A stretch of 64,000 nucleotides of DNA from Massilia arenae (GTDB lineage Bacteria > Pseudomonadota > Gammaproteobacteria > Burkholderiales > Burkholderiaceae_D): positions 62,001 through 126,000 of the forward strand of contig NZ_VPFD01000008.1 in NCBI RefSeq assembly GCF_008014745.1. Reading direction: 5' to 3'. Each line of letters opens with the position of its first letter. Position 1 is the first letter of the stretch. The position numbers were made by a program, and so were the translations under genes. The notes under the pieces are model-generated. The model was given only the letters and a program-made list of their open reading frames with translations, was not told where the DNA came from and made no database searches. This document shows, in pieces, positions 1-8,697 of this stretch.

Positions 1-624
1 GTCGAAGCGGCGCGACAGATACAGCTCGCCGCGATAGGACACGGTCAGCAGGCCGCCGTCGTCGCCGAACGACAGCATGGCGATGCCGCGCCCTTCCGGC
101 TCCAGCATGGCCGACACATTACGCTGGGCCATCTCGGGGATGTCGATCGCGTGCAGATCGACTTTCGCGTCGAGGAAGAGCTTCTGGCGCGGCTGGATCA
201 CGGTATTGCGGGCGGCGACAGCGAAAATCGATTGCTGGGCGCGCGAATTGGCGTCGAGGGGGATGTCGAGCACGTCGATGGTCGCTTCCGCCGCCGGGAA
301 GTCGAGGAGGTCCTTCAGGCGCCAGCGGATGGCGGTCTTCAGCTCTTCGCGCGGCACGTTCGGCGCTTCGACGTTGAGGATCTGGTATTCACCGCCGGAC
401 AGCAGCGTGACGACGTGGTGCGAGGCGGCCTGGCCTTGGCGCGCCACCTTGTCGATCGTCTCGACGCCAACCGGACCGGCAACGAACGCAGCCAGGCGCA
501 GCATGGGAGTGGCGTTGGCGACGCGTTCAATGGCGGTGACGGCAACGCCGTCGCGCGCGATGGCGATGGACAACCAACCATCCCATTTCTTCGCTCTCTT
601 AAACAAACGCATCCGCAAGGCCAT
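1..624 (-). CDS. mshI: MSHA biogenesis protein MshI-like (3' end beyond window)
   Basis: The first 208 codons of a minus-strand gene are present, and it continues past the left edge. The ATG at 622-624 is followed by a basic start (MALRMRLFKRAKK) and then WDGWLSIAIARDGVAVTAI. This resembles the PilM/MshI actin-like fold, which docks on the inner-membrane pilus assembly platform. A second stretch (LKTAIRWRLKDLLDFP, about residues 97-112) is typical of MshI. In known MSHA loci mshI works with mshJ/K/L and the MshE/MshG motor, and mshE and mshG lie just upstream here. The hairpin at 641-667 ends only 17 bases before the start codon, so transcription from the upstream pilin gene may be attenuated. 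The family call rests on this partial protein and on context. Confidence 0.72.
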   Translation of the reverse strand, partial: MALRMRLFKRAKKWDGWLSIAIARDGVAVTAIERVANATPMLRLAAFVAGPVGVETIDKVARQGQAASHHVVTLLSGGEYQILNVEAPNVPREELKTAIRWRLKDLLDFPAAEATIDVLDIPLDANSRAQQSIFAVAARNTVIQPRQKLFLDAKVDLHAIDIPEMAQRNVSAMLEPEGRGIAMLSFGDDGGLLTVSYRGELYLSRRFD

Positions 625-640
625 ATAACGTCTCTAACAA

Positions 641-667
641 AACAGGCGCTGACTGGCAGCGCCTGTT
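641..667 (-). terminator. Rho-independent terminator after the pilin gene
   Basis: A perfect 10-bp inverted repeat (AACAGGCGCT / AGCGCCTGTT) surrounds a 7-base loop. Read on the minus strand, the right arm runs into TTTTGTT. It sits 19 bases past the prepilin stop and just before the mshI start, so it can end pilin transcripts or attenuate read-through into mshI. Confidence 0.8.
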
Positions 668-685
668 TCCGGGTTCATGCGCAGC

Positions 686-1144
686 TTATTCGCACTTACT
701 TGCCGTGATCACGATCGCCGGCGCGGCAACCGCCGCGGTCGCTTCGGTATAGGTGACTTTACAGGTCTCGGCAAGTGCAGCAGGCAAGTTCTTCGGATGC
801 ACGGTCATGGTCTGTCCGTTGGTACTGATGTCGAAGTCAGTGTCCGCAAGGCCTGCTGCCGTTTTGATGGTGGCCACGTCCGGGTAACCAAGAACGATGG
901 CGATATTAGATCCTTCGGTCACGATCGGGTTCGCGTTCGAGATCAGCCATTTACCGTGGACCATCGCCGACGCGGCGCTGATCGATCCTTTGGCCCCCTG
1001 CAACGCGGCAGCGCGCGCATCGCCGCTCAAACTGGCGAACTTCGGCAACGCGGTCGCCGCCAGGATACCCAGGATAACGATCACAACGATCAGTTCGATC
1101 AGGGTGAAACCACTCTGTGCATTTTTATTGAAACGAACCTTCAT
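686..1144 (-). CDS. mshA: Type IV prepilin, MSHA major pilin-like
   Basis: A 152-residue prepilin. A short basic leader ends in the prepilin-peptidase site G/FTLIELIVVIVILGILAA, with Glu at +5, followed by the hydrophobic N-terminal helix. The C-terminal globular part has two cysteines (ETCKV and the final KCE) that could form the usual D-region disulfide. It is the only pilin in view and lies downstream of mshE and mshG, so it is probably the main MSHA-type pilus subunit. The ATG at 1142-1144 follows an AGGAG-like site about 11 bases upstream. A gap of about 200 bases to mshG and a strong terminator behind suggest its own promoter and high expression. I cannot exclude a minor pilin role. Confidence 0.85.
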   Translation of the reverse strand: MKVRFNKNAQSGFTLIELIVVIVILGILAATALPKFASLSGDARAAALQGAKGSISAASAMVHGKWLISNANPIVTEGSNIAIVLGYPDVATIKTAAGLADTDFDISTNGQTMTVHPKNLPAALAETCKVTYTEATAAVAAPAIVITASKCE

Positions 1145-1343
1145 TTTCTTTTTTCTCCTAACGATGATTGGGACGAGTGGTCGTCCTGATATGTATCGAC
1201 TGCTGCAACAATTCTACCGTGAGAATGTGCAACTTTGATGTCGTGACAGCAAAAGGATCGCCGCAATGCAATGTTTCGTTGATGAAAGTTTAAGTTTGAT
1301 CAAGCCGATGCGTTCTTTTTGCAACAGCGCACTCCAAGCACGC

Positions 1344-2576
1344 TCATTTCGGATGCAGCGCCGCCTGTCCCAGGTCCCAGATCGGCAAGAAAATTCCCAG
1401 CGCCAGGATCAACACCATCACCCCCAGGAAGGTGATCAGGATCGGCTCGATCTGGCTCGACAGGGTCTTGAGCTCATAGTCGACCTCGCGCTCGTACATC
1501 TGCCCGATCTCGTCCATGAGGTCGTCGATCGATCCGGTCTCTTCCCCCACTGCGATCATCTGCAGCACGATCGGCGTGAACACGTTGGCCGCGGTGGAGG
1601 TGCGCAGGATGCTCTCGCCGCGCTCGACGCCGTCGCGCATCTGCTCGATGCGCGAACTCAGGTAGGCGTTGTCGGCGGTCTGCGACACCACCGTCAGCGC
1701 ATGCACGATCGGCACCCCGCTGCGCATCGACAGTGCGAAGCTGCGCGCGAAGCGGGCCATCGTGCCCTTGTGGATAATCTTGCCGGCGATCGGCAGGCGC
1801 AGCTTGTAGCGGTCCCAGGTCAGGCGCCCTTGCGCGGTACGGGTCCAGGCCCGGAAGCCGAACCAGCCAAGGGCCGCGACACCTGCCAGCGCCGGCCACC
1901 ACTTGACCGTGAACCCCGACGTCGCCAGCAGGATGCGCGTCATCAGCGGCAATTCGGAGCCGAACGACTTGAACACCGAAGCGAACTGCGGAATAACGAA
2001 AATGTTGACCACCACCATGGCGATAATCATGGCGATCACCACGAAGCTCGGATAACGCAGCGCCGTCTTGACCCGCTCGCGCATGTCGCGGTCGAACTCC
2101 AGGTGGTCGAACAGGCGCAGGAACACTTCTTCCAGCCGTCCCGTCATCTCGCCCACCTTCACCATCGACAGGTAAAAAGGCGAAAAGCATTGCGGGTGGC
2201 GCATCATCGCGGCCGACAGTTCTCGCCCGGCGTCGAGCGACTCGCGCAAATCCTTGATCACGCGCGCGAACGATTTGCTGATTGCCGACTCCTGCAACCC
2301 GGCCAGGCCGCGCATGATCGGTACGCCGGACTTGAGCAGCGTATAGATCTGGCGGCTGAACAACTGCACGTCCATCGACGTGACCTTCTTCTCGAACAGG
2401 CGCTCGCGCCATCCCAGGCCGCCATTGGTCGCGGCTTTGCGCGTGACCGTGATCTCGATCGGCGTGACGCCGCTGCCGAACAGCTGGTCGGCCACGGCTG
2501 CGCTATCGGCGCCTTCGAGCACGCCGTGTACCGGCTCGCCGCGTCCGTTGCGGCCCTTGTAGGCGAAATATGGCAT
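1344..2576 (-). CDS. mshG: MSHA/type IV pilus inner-membrane platform protein MshG
   Basis: A 410-residue GspF/PilC-family protein that forms the inner-membrane platform turned by the assembly ATPase. It starts MPYFAYKGRNGRGEPVHG, typical of the family. Two GspF domains follow (about residues 70-195 and 270-395). Transmembrane stretches are seen at about 172-190 (MIIAMVVVNIFVIPQF), at 220-240, and near the C-terminus (LITFLGVMVLILALGIFLP). Length matches the family. It starts 11 bases after the mshE stop, so the two genes form a motor-platform operon on the minus strand. Confidence 0.88.
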   Translation of the reverse strand: MPYFAYKGRNGRGEPVHGVLEGADSAAVADQLFGSGVTPIEITVTRKAATNGGLGWRERLFEKKVTSMDVQLFSRQIYTLLKSGVPIMRGLAGLQESAISKSFARVIKDLRESLDAGRELSAAMMRHPQCFSPFYLSMVKVGEMTGRLEEVFLRLFDHLEFDRDMRERVKTALRYPSFVVIAMIIAMVVVNIFVIPQFASVFKSFGSELPLMTRILLATSGFTVKWWPALAGVAALGWFGFRAWTRTAQGRLTWDRYKLRLPIAGKIIHKGTMARFARSFALSMRSGVPIVHALTVVSQTADNAYLSSRIEQMRDGVERGESILRTSTAANVFTPIVLQMIAVGEETGSIDDLMDEIGQMYEREVDYELKTLSSQIEPILITFLGVMVLILALGIFLPIWDLGQAALHPK

Positions 2577-2587
2577 GGGCTGTTAAA

Positions 2588-4291
2588 TCAGTCGTCCATC
2601 TGGTTACTGACCCGCATCGCCTCGGCGATCGTCGAGCGTCCCTGCACCGCCAGGCTCACCGCGTGGCGGCGCAAGGTCTCGCCGCGCATCTCGGTGTGGG
2701 CGACCTTGAGGAAGTGGCCCGGATCCGGATGGTTGACCGCGTCGGTGACGGCGCGCGTCATCTCCAGCAGTTCGTAGACCCCGGTGCGGCCGCGGTAGCC
2801 GGTGCCGTTGCAGTGCGAGCAGCCCTTGCCGTGATAAAAGCGCGTGGTCGCGGCATGTTCGCCCAGTTCGGCGCGCAGCCAGTCGGTCTCGTTGGCGGCC
2901 GGCTGGTAGTCGACCGTGCAGCTCTCGCAGATCACGCGCACCAGGCGCTGGGCCAGCACCGCCTGCAGCGAGCCGCTCACCATATAGCGTGGCACGCCCA
3001 TGTCCATCAAGCGCAGTGGGGTCGAGGCGGCGTCGTTGGTGTGCAGCGTCGACAGCACCAGGTGGCCCGTCATCGCGGCGCGCAGGCCGATGGCGGCGGT
3101 TTCCTGGTCGCGCATTTCGCCGACCAGCACAATGTCCGGGTCTTGCCGCAGCGCCGAGCGCAGCACGCGCGCGAACGACAGCTCGATCTTGTCGTTGACC
3201 TGCACCTGGTTGATGCCCGACAGGCGGTATTCCACCGGGTCCTCGACCGTGATGAGCTTCTTCTCGACCGAGTTCAGTTCCGACAAGGCGCTGTACAGGG
3301 TGGTGGTCTTGCCGCTACCGGTCGGCCCGGTCACCAGCACCAGGCCGTTGGGCCGGGCGACGATGGCGCGAAAGCGCTCGACCAGGCGCGCCGGCATGCC
3401 GATCGCATCCAGGCGCAGGTTGGCGCTGACCTGGTTCAAGAGACGCATGACCACCGATTCGCCGTACTGGGTCGGCATGGTCGAGATACGCACGTCGATG
3501 CGCTGGTTGCGCACCTTGACCGCGAAGCGGCCGTCCTGCGGCAGGCGTTTCTCGGAGATGTCGAGATCGGCCATCAGCTTCAGGCGCAGCGCCAGCGGCG
3601 TCGCGACCTTGAGGTCGGCCTCGGTCTGCAGGTGCAGCACGCCGTCGATGCGGAAGCGGATCTGCAGCCGCCCTTCCTGCGGCTCGATGTGGATGTCGGA
3701 GGCGCGCACCTGGGCCGCGTCGTCGAACACCGATTGCAGCAGCTTGACGATCGGCGCTTCCTCGAGCCCCGGATTGGCGGCCAGCGCGCCAAAGTCGATC
3801 GAGACGTCGCCCAGGTCGGCCTCGACCTCGCGCGCGAGGCCCGTGATCTCGCCGGTGCGGCGGTAGATGCGGTCGATCGCCGCCAGCACCTCGGTCTCGT
3901 TGACCACCGCCAGCTCGACGCCCTTCTTGATCAGGCGCGCGATCTCGTCATAGGCGAACAGGTCGGTCGGGTCGGAGACGCCGACCAGCATCGTCTCCTT
4001 GCGGTCTTCCAGCACCAGCGCGCGGAAGCGCCGCGCCGCGGTCTCGGGCAGCAGGCGCACCAGCTCGGCGTTGATGTTATAGAACTTCAGGTTCAGGTAA
4101 GGGATGTCGAGCTGGCGCGCCAGCGCGCCCGAGATCTGGTCTTCGGTGACGAAGCCGCTTTCGACGAATACACGGCCCAGCTTGCGTCCGGTGCGCTTCT
4201 GGTCGGCAAGCGCCTGCTGGAGTTGCTCTTCGCTCAACAGTTTCTGCTGCATCAACACTTCGCCGAGGCGGACTTTCTCTGGCCTTGCCAT
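2588..4291 (-). CDS. mshE: MSHA pilus assembly ATPase MshE with c-di-GMP-binding MshEN domain
   Basis: A 567-residue GspE/PilB-family hexameric ATPase that powers pilus extension. Residues about 5-70 form an MshEN-type repeat (RLGEVLMQQKLLSEEQLQQA, then LGRVFVESGFVTEDQ). In Vibrio MshE this domain binds c-di-GMP. The motor domain has Walker A (GPTGSGKTTT), Asp box and Walker B (DPDIVLVGEMRD), and His box residues. Two CxxC pairs (CESC and CSHC) form the zinc site of the family. I chose the ATG at 4289-4291, preceded by AAGGG. The same frame stays open upstream to 4936 but that stretch does not look like protein. Two diguanylate cyclases are encoded nearby, including one directly behind the divergent kinase gene. 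Confidence 0.9.
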   Translation of the reverse strand: MARPEKVRLGEVLMQQKLLSEEQLQQALADQKRTGRKLGRVFVESGFVTEDQISGALARQLDIPYLNLKFYNINAELVRLLPETAARRFRALVLEDRKETMLVGVSDPTDLFAYDEIARLIKKGVELAVVNETEVLAAIDRIYRRTGEITGLAREVEADLGDVSIDFGALAANPGLEEAPIVKLLQSVFDDAAQVRASDIHIEPQEGRLQIRFRIDGVLHLQTEADLKVATPLALRLKLMADLDISEKRLPQDGRFAVKVRNQRIDVRISTMPTQYGESVVMRLLNQVSANLRLDAIGMPARLVERFRAIVARPNGLVLVTGPTGSGKTTTLYSALSELNSVEKKLITVEDPVEYRLSGINQVQVNDKIELSFARVLRSALRQDPDIVLVGEMRDQETAAIGLRAAMTGHLVLSTLHTNDAASTPLRLMDMGVPRYMVSGSLQAVLAQRLVRVICESCTVDYQPAANETDWLRAELGEHAATTRFYHGKGCSHCNGTGYRGRTGVYELLEMTRAVTDAVNHPDPGHFLKVAHTEMRGETLRRHAVSLAVQGRSTIAEAMRVSNQMDD

Positions 4292-4593
4292 ACCATCCCT
4301 TGGGTTAATTCTTGCAAGAGGGATTTTAATGCCTGAGGGAACAATAGTGATTATCGGCATCGCGCCGGCTTGCAATTCTGTCGCGGTTTCGCCTCGCTGC
4401 CTACGCTTGATGGTAACAATCCGCCATCGACCGACGATTATTTCGCATTTCATAACGGCAATATGGCCGTTCCGCCATGTTGCAGAGTGAAGACGATGCA
4501 CTGCGGCAATCAAATGCGCCGCTATGCGGTATGGATGGGGCCAGCTAACATGACGCCTTGCGCCCTTTACCGTGTTGAAACCAGGAGTCGTCT
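4292..4593. promoter_or_regulatory. Divergent intergenic region between mshE and the hybrid kinase
   Basis: These 302 bases hold no convincing gene. They must carry promoters for both divergent units. The composition is more A+T-rich than the flanks, especially 4420-4500. A dyad (AACGGC, 6-base spacer, GCCGTT) lies at 4454-4471 and could be an operator. An AGGAG at 4583-4587 is the ribosome-binding site of the kinase gene and supports its TTG start at 4594. I could not fix a clear -35/-10 pair. Confidence 0.4.
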
Positions 4594-7500
4594 TTGCCGT
4601 TTGCCCGTCTTTCGCTGCCCTCGATCCGCGCCAAGCTCTATATCCTGGTGCTGGCATGCGCGCTGCCGATCCTGGTCGGCTACGTCGCCCTGGCGCGCGA
4701 TGCCGCCTTGCGCGAACGCGACCACGTCTCGCGCGATGCCCAGACCGTGGCCGAGGTGCTGGCGGCGGCGGTCGACCGCGATATCCAGAGTGGAGAGACC
4801 GCGGCCCGGGTCCTGGCCGCGACGGCGATGATGGCCAGGGGCGACATGGTCGCCATCCACGCGGTCGCCAGGAGCCTGCTGCGGCCCGACTTCCCGGCCC
4901 AGGCTTTCGTACTGAGCCTGCCGAACGGCATGCCATTGATCAATACACGCTATCCCATCGGCGTCCCGCTGCCGCGCACCGGCAACGAGGACGATATCCG
5001 GCGCGTGGCCGAGACCGGCAACACCGTGGCGTCCGGCCTGCACCGGCTGGACGGTGGCGGCCAGTACGCGCTGTCGGTCGAAGTGCCTATCTGGCACGAG
5101 GGCGAGGTGCGCTTCGTGCTGTCAGTGCACCTGCGCCCGCGCCGCATGGCCGAGCTGCTCGACAGCCAGCACCTGCCGGACGGCTGGATCGCCAGCATCC
5201 ATGACCGCCACCTGTTGACCGTCTCGCGCAGCGCCGATGGCGGCCAGCACCTGGGCTTGCCGATGGAGCCGGCGCTGGCCAAGGCCGTGACGTCGGGCAG
5301 CGCCGGCACCGTCGCACTGCCGCAGGATGGCGGCGGGCGCGGCTTCGCGGCCTTCGCCCACTCGCCGGCGCACGGCTGGGTGGTGACGATCCGCTATCCG
5401 CACAACGCAGCCGGCGAACTGCTCGGGCAGTCGATGGCCAAGACCGTGGCCGCGATCGCCGGACTGCTGGCGATCAGCCTGGCCCTGGCCTGGGCCCTGG
5501 GCGGCTCGATCGCGCGCGCCGTGCAGGGCCTGGCCGGTCCCGCCGAGCGGCTGGGCAGCGGCGAGCCGCTGGTCTTGCCTCCGTCCGACATCCGCGAGGT
5601 GGAAGCGGTGGCGCATGCGCTGCGCCGGGTCGACGCCGAGCTGCAGGAACACCGGCGCGGCCTCGAGACGCTGGTGGCCGAGCGCACGCAAGAACTGAAG
5701 CGCTCCAAGGCGCAGCTGGAAACCGTATATGCCTCGATTCCCGTCGGCCTGTGTTTCATGGACGCCGATCTGCGGGTGGTGATGGTCAACGACTACCTGG
5801 CCGACATCAACGGCCGTCCGGCGCGCGACCATGCCGGCCGCAGCCTGCCCGAACTGCTGGGACCGGTCGGCGAGGAATACGAAGCCAACTACCGGCGCGT
5901 GATCGCCAGCGGCCGGCCGCTGGTCGAGATCGAGGCCACCGGCGACGCCCCATCGGCGCCGGGCAGCGCGCGTCACTGGATCTCCAGTTACTTCCCGGTG
6001 TATGGGCCGGACCGCCAGCTGATGGGCGTGAACGCGGTGGTGCTCGACATCACCGAACGCAAGCGCCAGCAGCAGCGCGAGCGCGATCACCAGGAGATGT
6101 TCCGCGCCCTGTTCGAGGCCGCCGGCGACGCCCACCTGCTGCTGGCCTATGGCGCCAGCTACGTCAGCGCCAACCAGGCGGCGGCCGACCTGTTCGGCTT
6201 CGCCACCCCGGCCGCCCTGCTCGAAGAGTCGCCGGCCAGCCTGTCGCCGCTGTTGCAGATCGACGGCCGCCCGAGCAACGAGGTGGCGCTGGAGCACATG
6301 CGGCGCACGCTGGACGAGGGCCGCGACGCCTTCGAATGGCTGCACCTGCGCGCCGACGGCAGCGAGTTCCATGCCGACATCCTGCTGACCCGGGTCGACA
6401 TCGGCGGCGTCGGCATGATGCAGGCCACGATCCGCGACATCAGCACCCGGGTCGCGGCCGAGGCCGCGCTGCGCGCGACCGGCGTCCAGCTCGAGGCGGC
6501 GCTGCGCCTGGCTGAACAGGCCAGCCGCGCCAAGAGCGAGTTCCTGGCGAACATGAGCCACGAGCTGCGCACGCCGATGAACGCCATCGTCGGCCTGGCG
6601 CGCCTGCTCGAGGAAGGCCAGCTGGGCCAGCGCGAACGGGGTTACGTGGCGCGCATGCGCACCGCCGCCCGCTCGCTGCTGGGCATGCTGAGCGACCTGC
6701 TCGATTTCTCGCGCATCGAGGCCGGCCAGCTGACCCTGGAGCGCATCCCGCTGCGCATCGACGACATCCTGGCCAGCATCGCGGTACTGCACGGCCCCGG
6801 CGCCTGGGCCAAGGACGTCGAGCTGGCGTTCGCGGTCGATCCCCACCTGCCGCCGCTGCTGCAGGGCGACCCGGTGCGGCTCGAGCAGGTGCTGCTCAAC
6901 CTGGTCGGGAATGCGGTCAAGTTCACCGACCGGGGCGAGATCGTGCTGTCGATCGCGCTGCGCGGCGAAGCCGGCGGCCAGGCGCGCCTGGCGTTCGAAG
7001 TGCGCGACACCGGCATCGGCATCGCCCCCGAGGTGCAGGCCGGCATCTTCGAAGTGTTCTCGCAGGCCGACAGCTCGACCGTGCGCAAGTATGGCGGCGC
7101 CGGCCTGGGCCTGTCGATCGCGCGCCGGCTGGTGGAGCTGGCCGGCGGCGCCCTGCGCCTGGACAGCGTGCCGGGCGCCGGCACCACATTCCGCTTCGAG
7201 CTGTCGTTCCCGGTGCTGGAAGCCACGCCCGGGGCGCCCGCCCTCGAGGACGACGCCCTGCGCGTCCTGGTCGCCGACGACAATGCCAGCGCGCGCGGCG
7301 CCCTGGCCGCAGCCTGCACCGCCTTCGGCTGGCGGGTGGAGACGGTACACGATGGCGATGCGGCCCTGGACGTCCTGCGTCGCAGCCGCTATGACCTTGC
7401 CTTCGTCGATCAATCCATGCCGGGGCTCGACGGCGTGCCCTTGATCGCGGCCGTGCGCTCGGCGCAAGTGCAGATGCCCCGCCTTTGCCTGCTGGCGCCC

Positions 7501-8697
7501 GATCCCGATACCGAACGCTACGCCGAGCTGGCCGACGAACTGGGCGTGGCGGCCGTGCTGGGCAAACCCTTTACCGGCGCCAGCCTGCGCGCGGCCGTTG
7601 ACCGGCTGCTGGGCGGCGCCGGCGCGGCGCATCCCGCGCCCGCGAGCACGCCACTGGCCGGCGCCCTGCGCGGCCTGCGCGTGCTCGTGGTCGAAGACAA
7701 TCTAATCAATCAGGAGGTGGCCAGCTTCATCCTGGCCCACGCCGGCGCCACGTTCGAGATCGCCGCCAACGGCCGCGCCGCGCTGAGCATGCTGCAGGAA
7801 GACGCGGCCTACGACGTGGTGCTGATGGACTTGCAGATGCCGGTGATGAACGGCTTCGAGGCGACCGCCGCGATCCGCGCCGCCGGCCTGGACCTGCCGA
7901 TCGTCGCCATGACCGCGAATGCGATGGACGAGGACCGCCAGCGCTCCCTCGACGCGGGAATGCAGGCCCACCTGGCCAAGCCGATCGACGTCGACGCGCT
8001 GGTGGCAACCCTGTCGCGGGTCACCGACCGGCCGCAGGGCACGCCCGCCGCCGCCAACGCCGAGCCCGCGCTGCCAGCCTCGCTGCCGCACCTGCCCGGC
8101 ATCGACCTGAAATCAACGCTGCCGCGTTTCGCCGGCAGCGTCGAGCGTTTCTGCGAGCTGTTCATCCGCTACGCCGAAGGCCAGGCGCAAACCTTCGGCG
8201 AGCTGCGCGCGCACGTCGAGGCCGGCGAGCGCGGCGCCGCCGGCCAGCTGGCGCACCGGCTGCGCGGCGTGAGCGCCAATCTCGGCGCCACCGAGGCAGC
8301 CGAGACGGCCCATGCGCTCGAACACGCGCTGCGCGACGCCGACGACGGCACGGTGCGCCTGCGCCTGGCCGACCTGGCGCGCGCGCTCGAGGCCGTGACC
8401 GCGACCGCGCGTGAGCTGGCGCCCCCAGCCGCCAAGCTGGTCTCCCAGGAGGCGGCCCAGGACCTACCCGGTATGGATGAGGGCGCCACGCTGCACGATA
8501 CACTGGCGCGCCTGCTCCACTTACTGGAGAATAACAATATGAGGGCGATCGCCGCCGAAGCCACCTTGCGGCCGGCCCTGGCGCTCGATGCCGGGCAGCC
8601 AGCCGCGGCCGCGCTGGCCGACGCCGTCGCCACCTTGCGCTTCGACGAGGCGGCGCGCCAGGTGGCAGACCTCATGATGCGAAAGGGAACCCTGTGA
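4594..8697 (+). CDS. Hybrid sensor histidine kinase (TM-sensor-TM-PAS-PAS-HisKA-HATPase-REC-REC-Hpt)
   Basis: A 1367-residue membrane phosphorelay kinase. The order of parts is: TM1 at about 12-30; a periplasmic Cache-like sensor, 31-282; TM2 at about 283-303; a HAMP-like linker; PAS at about 378-495 and 505-625; HisKA with the H box SHELRTPMNAIV (phospho-His656); HATPase with NAVKF, DTGIGI and GGAGLGLSIA. Then come two receivers with Asp939 (FVDQSMPGLDG) and Asp1079 (LMDLQMPVMNG), and an Hpt domain with His1221 (AHRLRGVSANLG). The start is TTG, with AGGAG six bases ahead. Its stop overlaps the GTG of the downstream REC-GGDEF gene, so the two are translationally coupled. That protein is its likely partner, giving signal-controlled c-di-GMP synthesis. 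The ligand is unknown. Confidence 0.92.
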   Translation: MPFARLSLPSIRAKLYILVLACALPILVGYVALARDAALRERDHVSRDAQTVAEVLAAAVDRDIQSGETAARVLAATAMMARGDMVAIHAVARSLLRPDFPAQAFVLSLPNGMPLINTRYPIGVPLPRTGNEDDIRRVAETGNTVASGLHRLDGGGQYALSVEVPIWHEGEVRFVLSVHLRPRRMAELLDSQHLPDGWIASIHDRHLLTVSRSADGGQHLGLPMEPALAKAVTSGSAGTVALPQDGGGRGFAAFAHSPAHGWVVTIRYPHNAAGELLGQSMAKTVAAIAGLLAISLALAWALGGSIARAVQGLAGPAERLGSGEPLVLPPSDIREVEAVAHALRRVDAELQEHRRGLETLVAERTQELKRSKAQLETVYASIPVGLCFMDADLRVVMVNDYLADINGRPARDHAGRSLPELLGPVGEEYEANYRRVIASGRPLVEIEATGDAPSAPGSARHWISSYFPVYGPDRQLMGVNAVVLDITERKRQQQRERDHQEMFRALFEAAGDAHLLLAYGASYVSANQAAADLFGFATPAALLEESPASLSPLLQIDGRPSNEVALEHMRRTLDEGRDAFEWLHLRADGSEFHADILLTRVDIGGVGMMQATIRDISTRVAAEAALRATGVQLEAALRLAEQASRAKSEFLANMSHELRTPMNAIVGLARLLEEGQLGQRERGYVARMRTAARSLLGMLSDLLDFSRIEAGQLTLERIPLRIDDILASIAVLHGPGAWAKDVELAFAVDPHLPPLLQGDPVRLEQVLLNLVGNAVKFTDRGEIVLSIALRGEAGGQARLAFEVRDTGIGIAPEVQAGIFEVFSQADSSTVRKYGGAGLGLSIARRLVELAGGALRLDSVPGAGTTFRFELSFPVLEATPGAPALEDDALRVLVADDNASARGALAAACTAFGWRVETVHDGDAALDVLRRSRYDLAFVDQSMPGLDGVPLIAAVRSAQVQMPRLCLLAPDPDTERYAELADELGVAAVLGKPFTGASLRAAVDRLLGGAGAAHPAPASTPLAGALRGLRVLVVEDNLINQEVASFILAHAGATFEIAANGRAALSMLQEDAAYDVVLMDLQMPVMNGFEATAAIRAAGLDLPIVAMTANAMDEDRQRSLDAGMQAHLAKPIDVDALVATLSRVTDRPQGTPAAANAEPALPASLPHLPGIDLKSTLPRFAGSVERFCELFIRYAEGQAQTFGELRAHVEAGERGAAGQLAHRLRGVSANLGATEAAETAHALEHALRDADDGTVRLRLADLARALEAVTATARELAPPAAKLVSQEAAQDLPGMDEGATLHDTLARLLHLLENNNMRAIAAEATLRPALALDAGQPAAAALADAVATLRFDEAARQVADLMMRKGTL

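Noticed and set aside
4292..4936. Upstream extension of mshE by 215 codons
   Set aside because: The extra N-terminus is Arg/Pro/Gly-rich, antisense to the kinase gene, and the family starts at the ATG with AAGGG at 4291.
5122..7632. Minus-strand open frame of 836 codons
   Set aside because: It is antisense to the hybrid kinase, whose domain motifs are complete.
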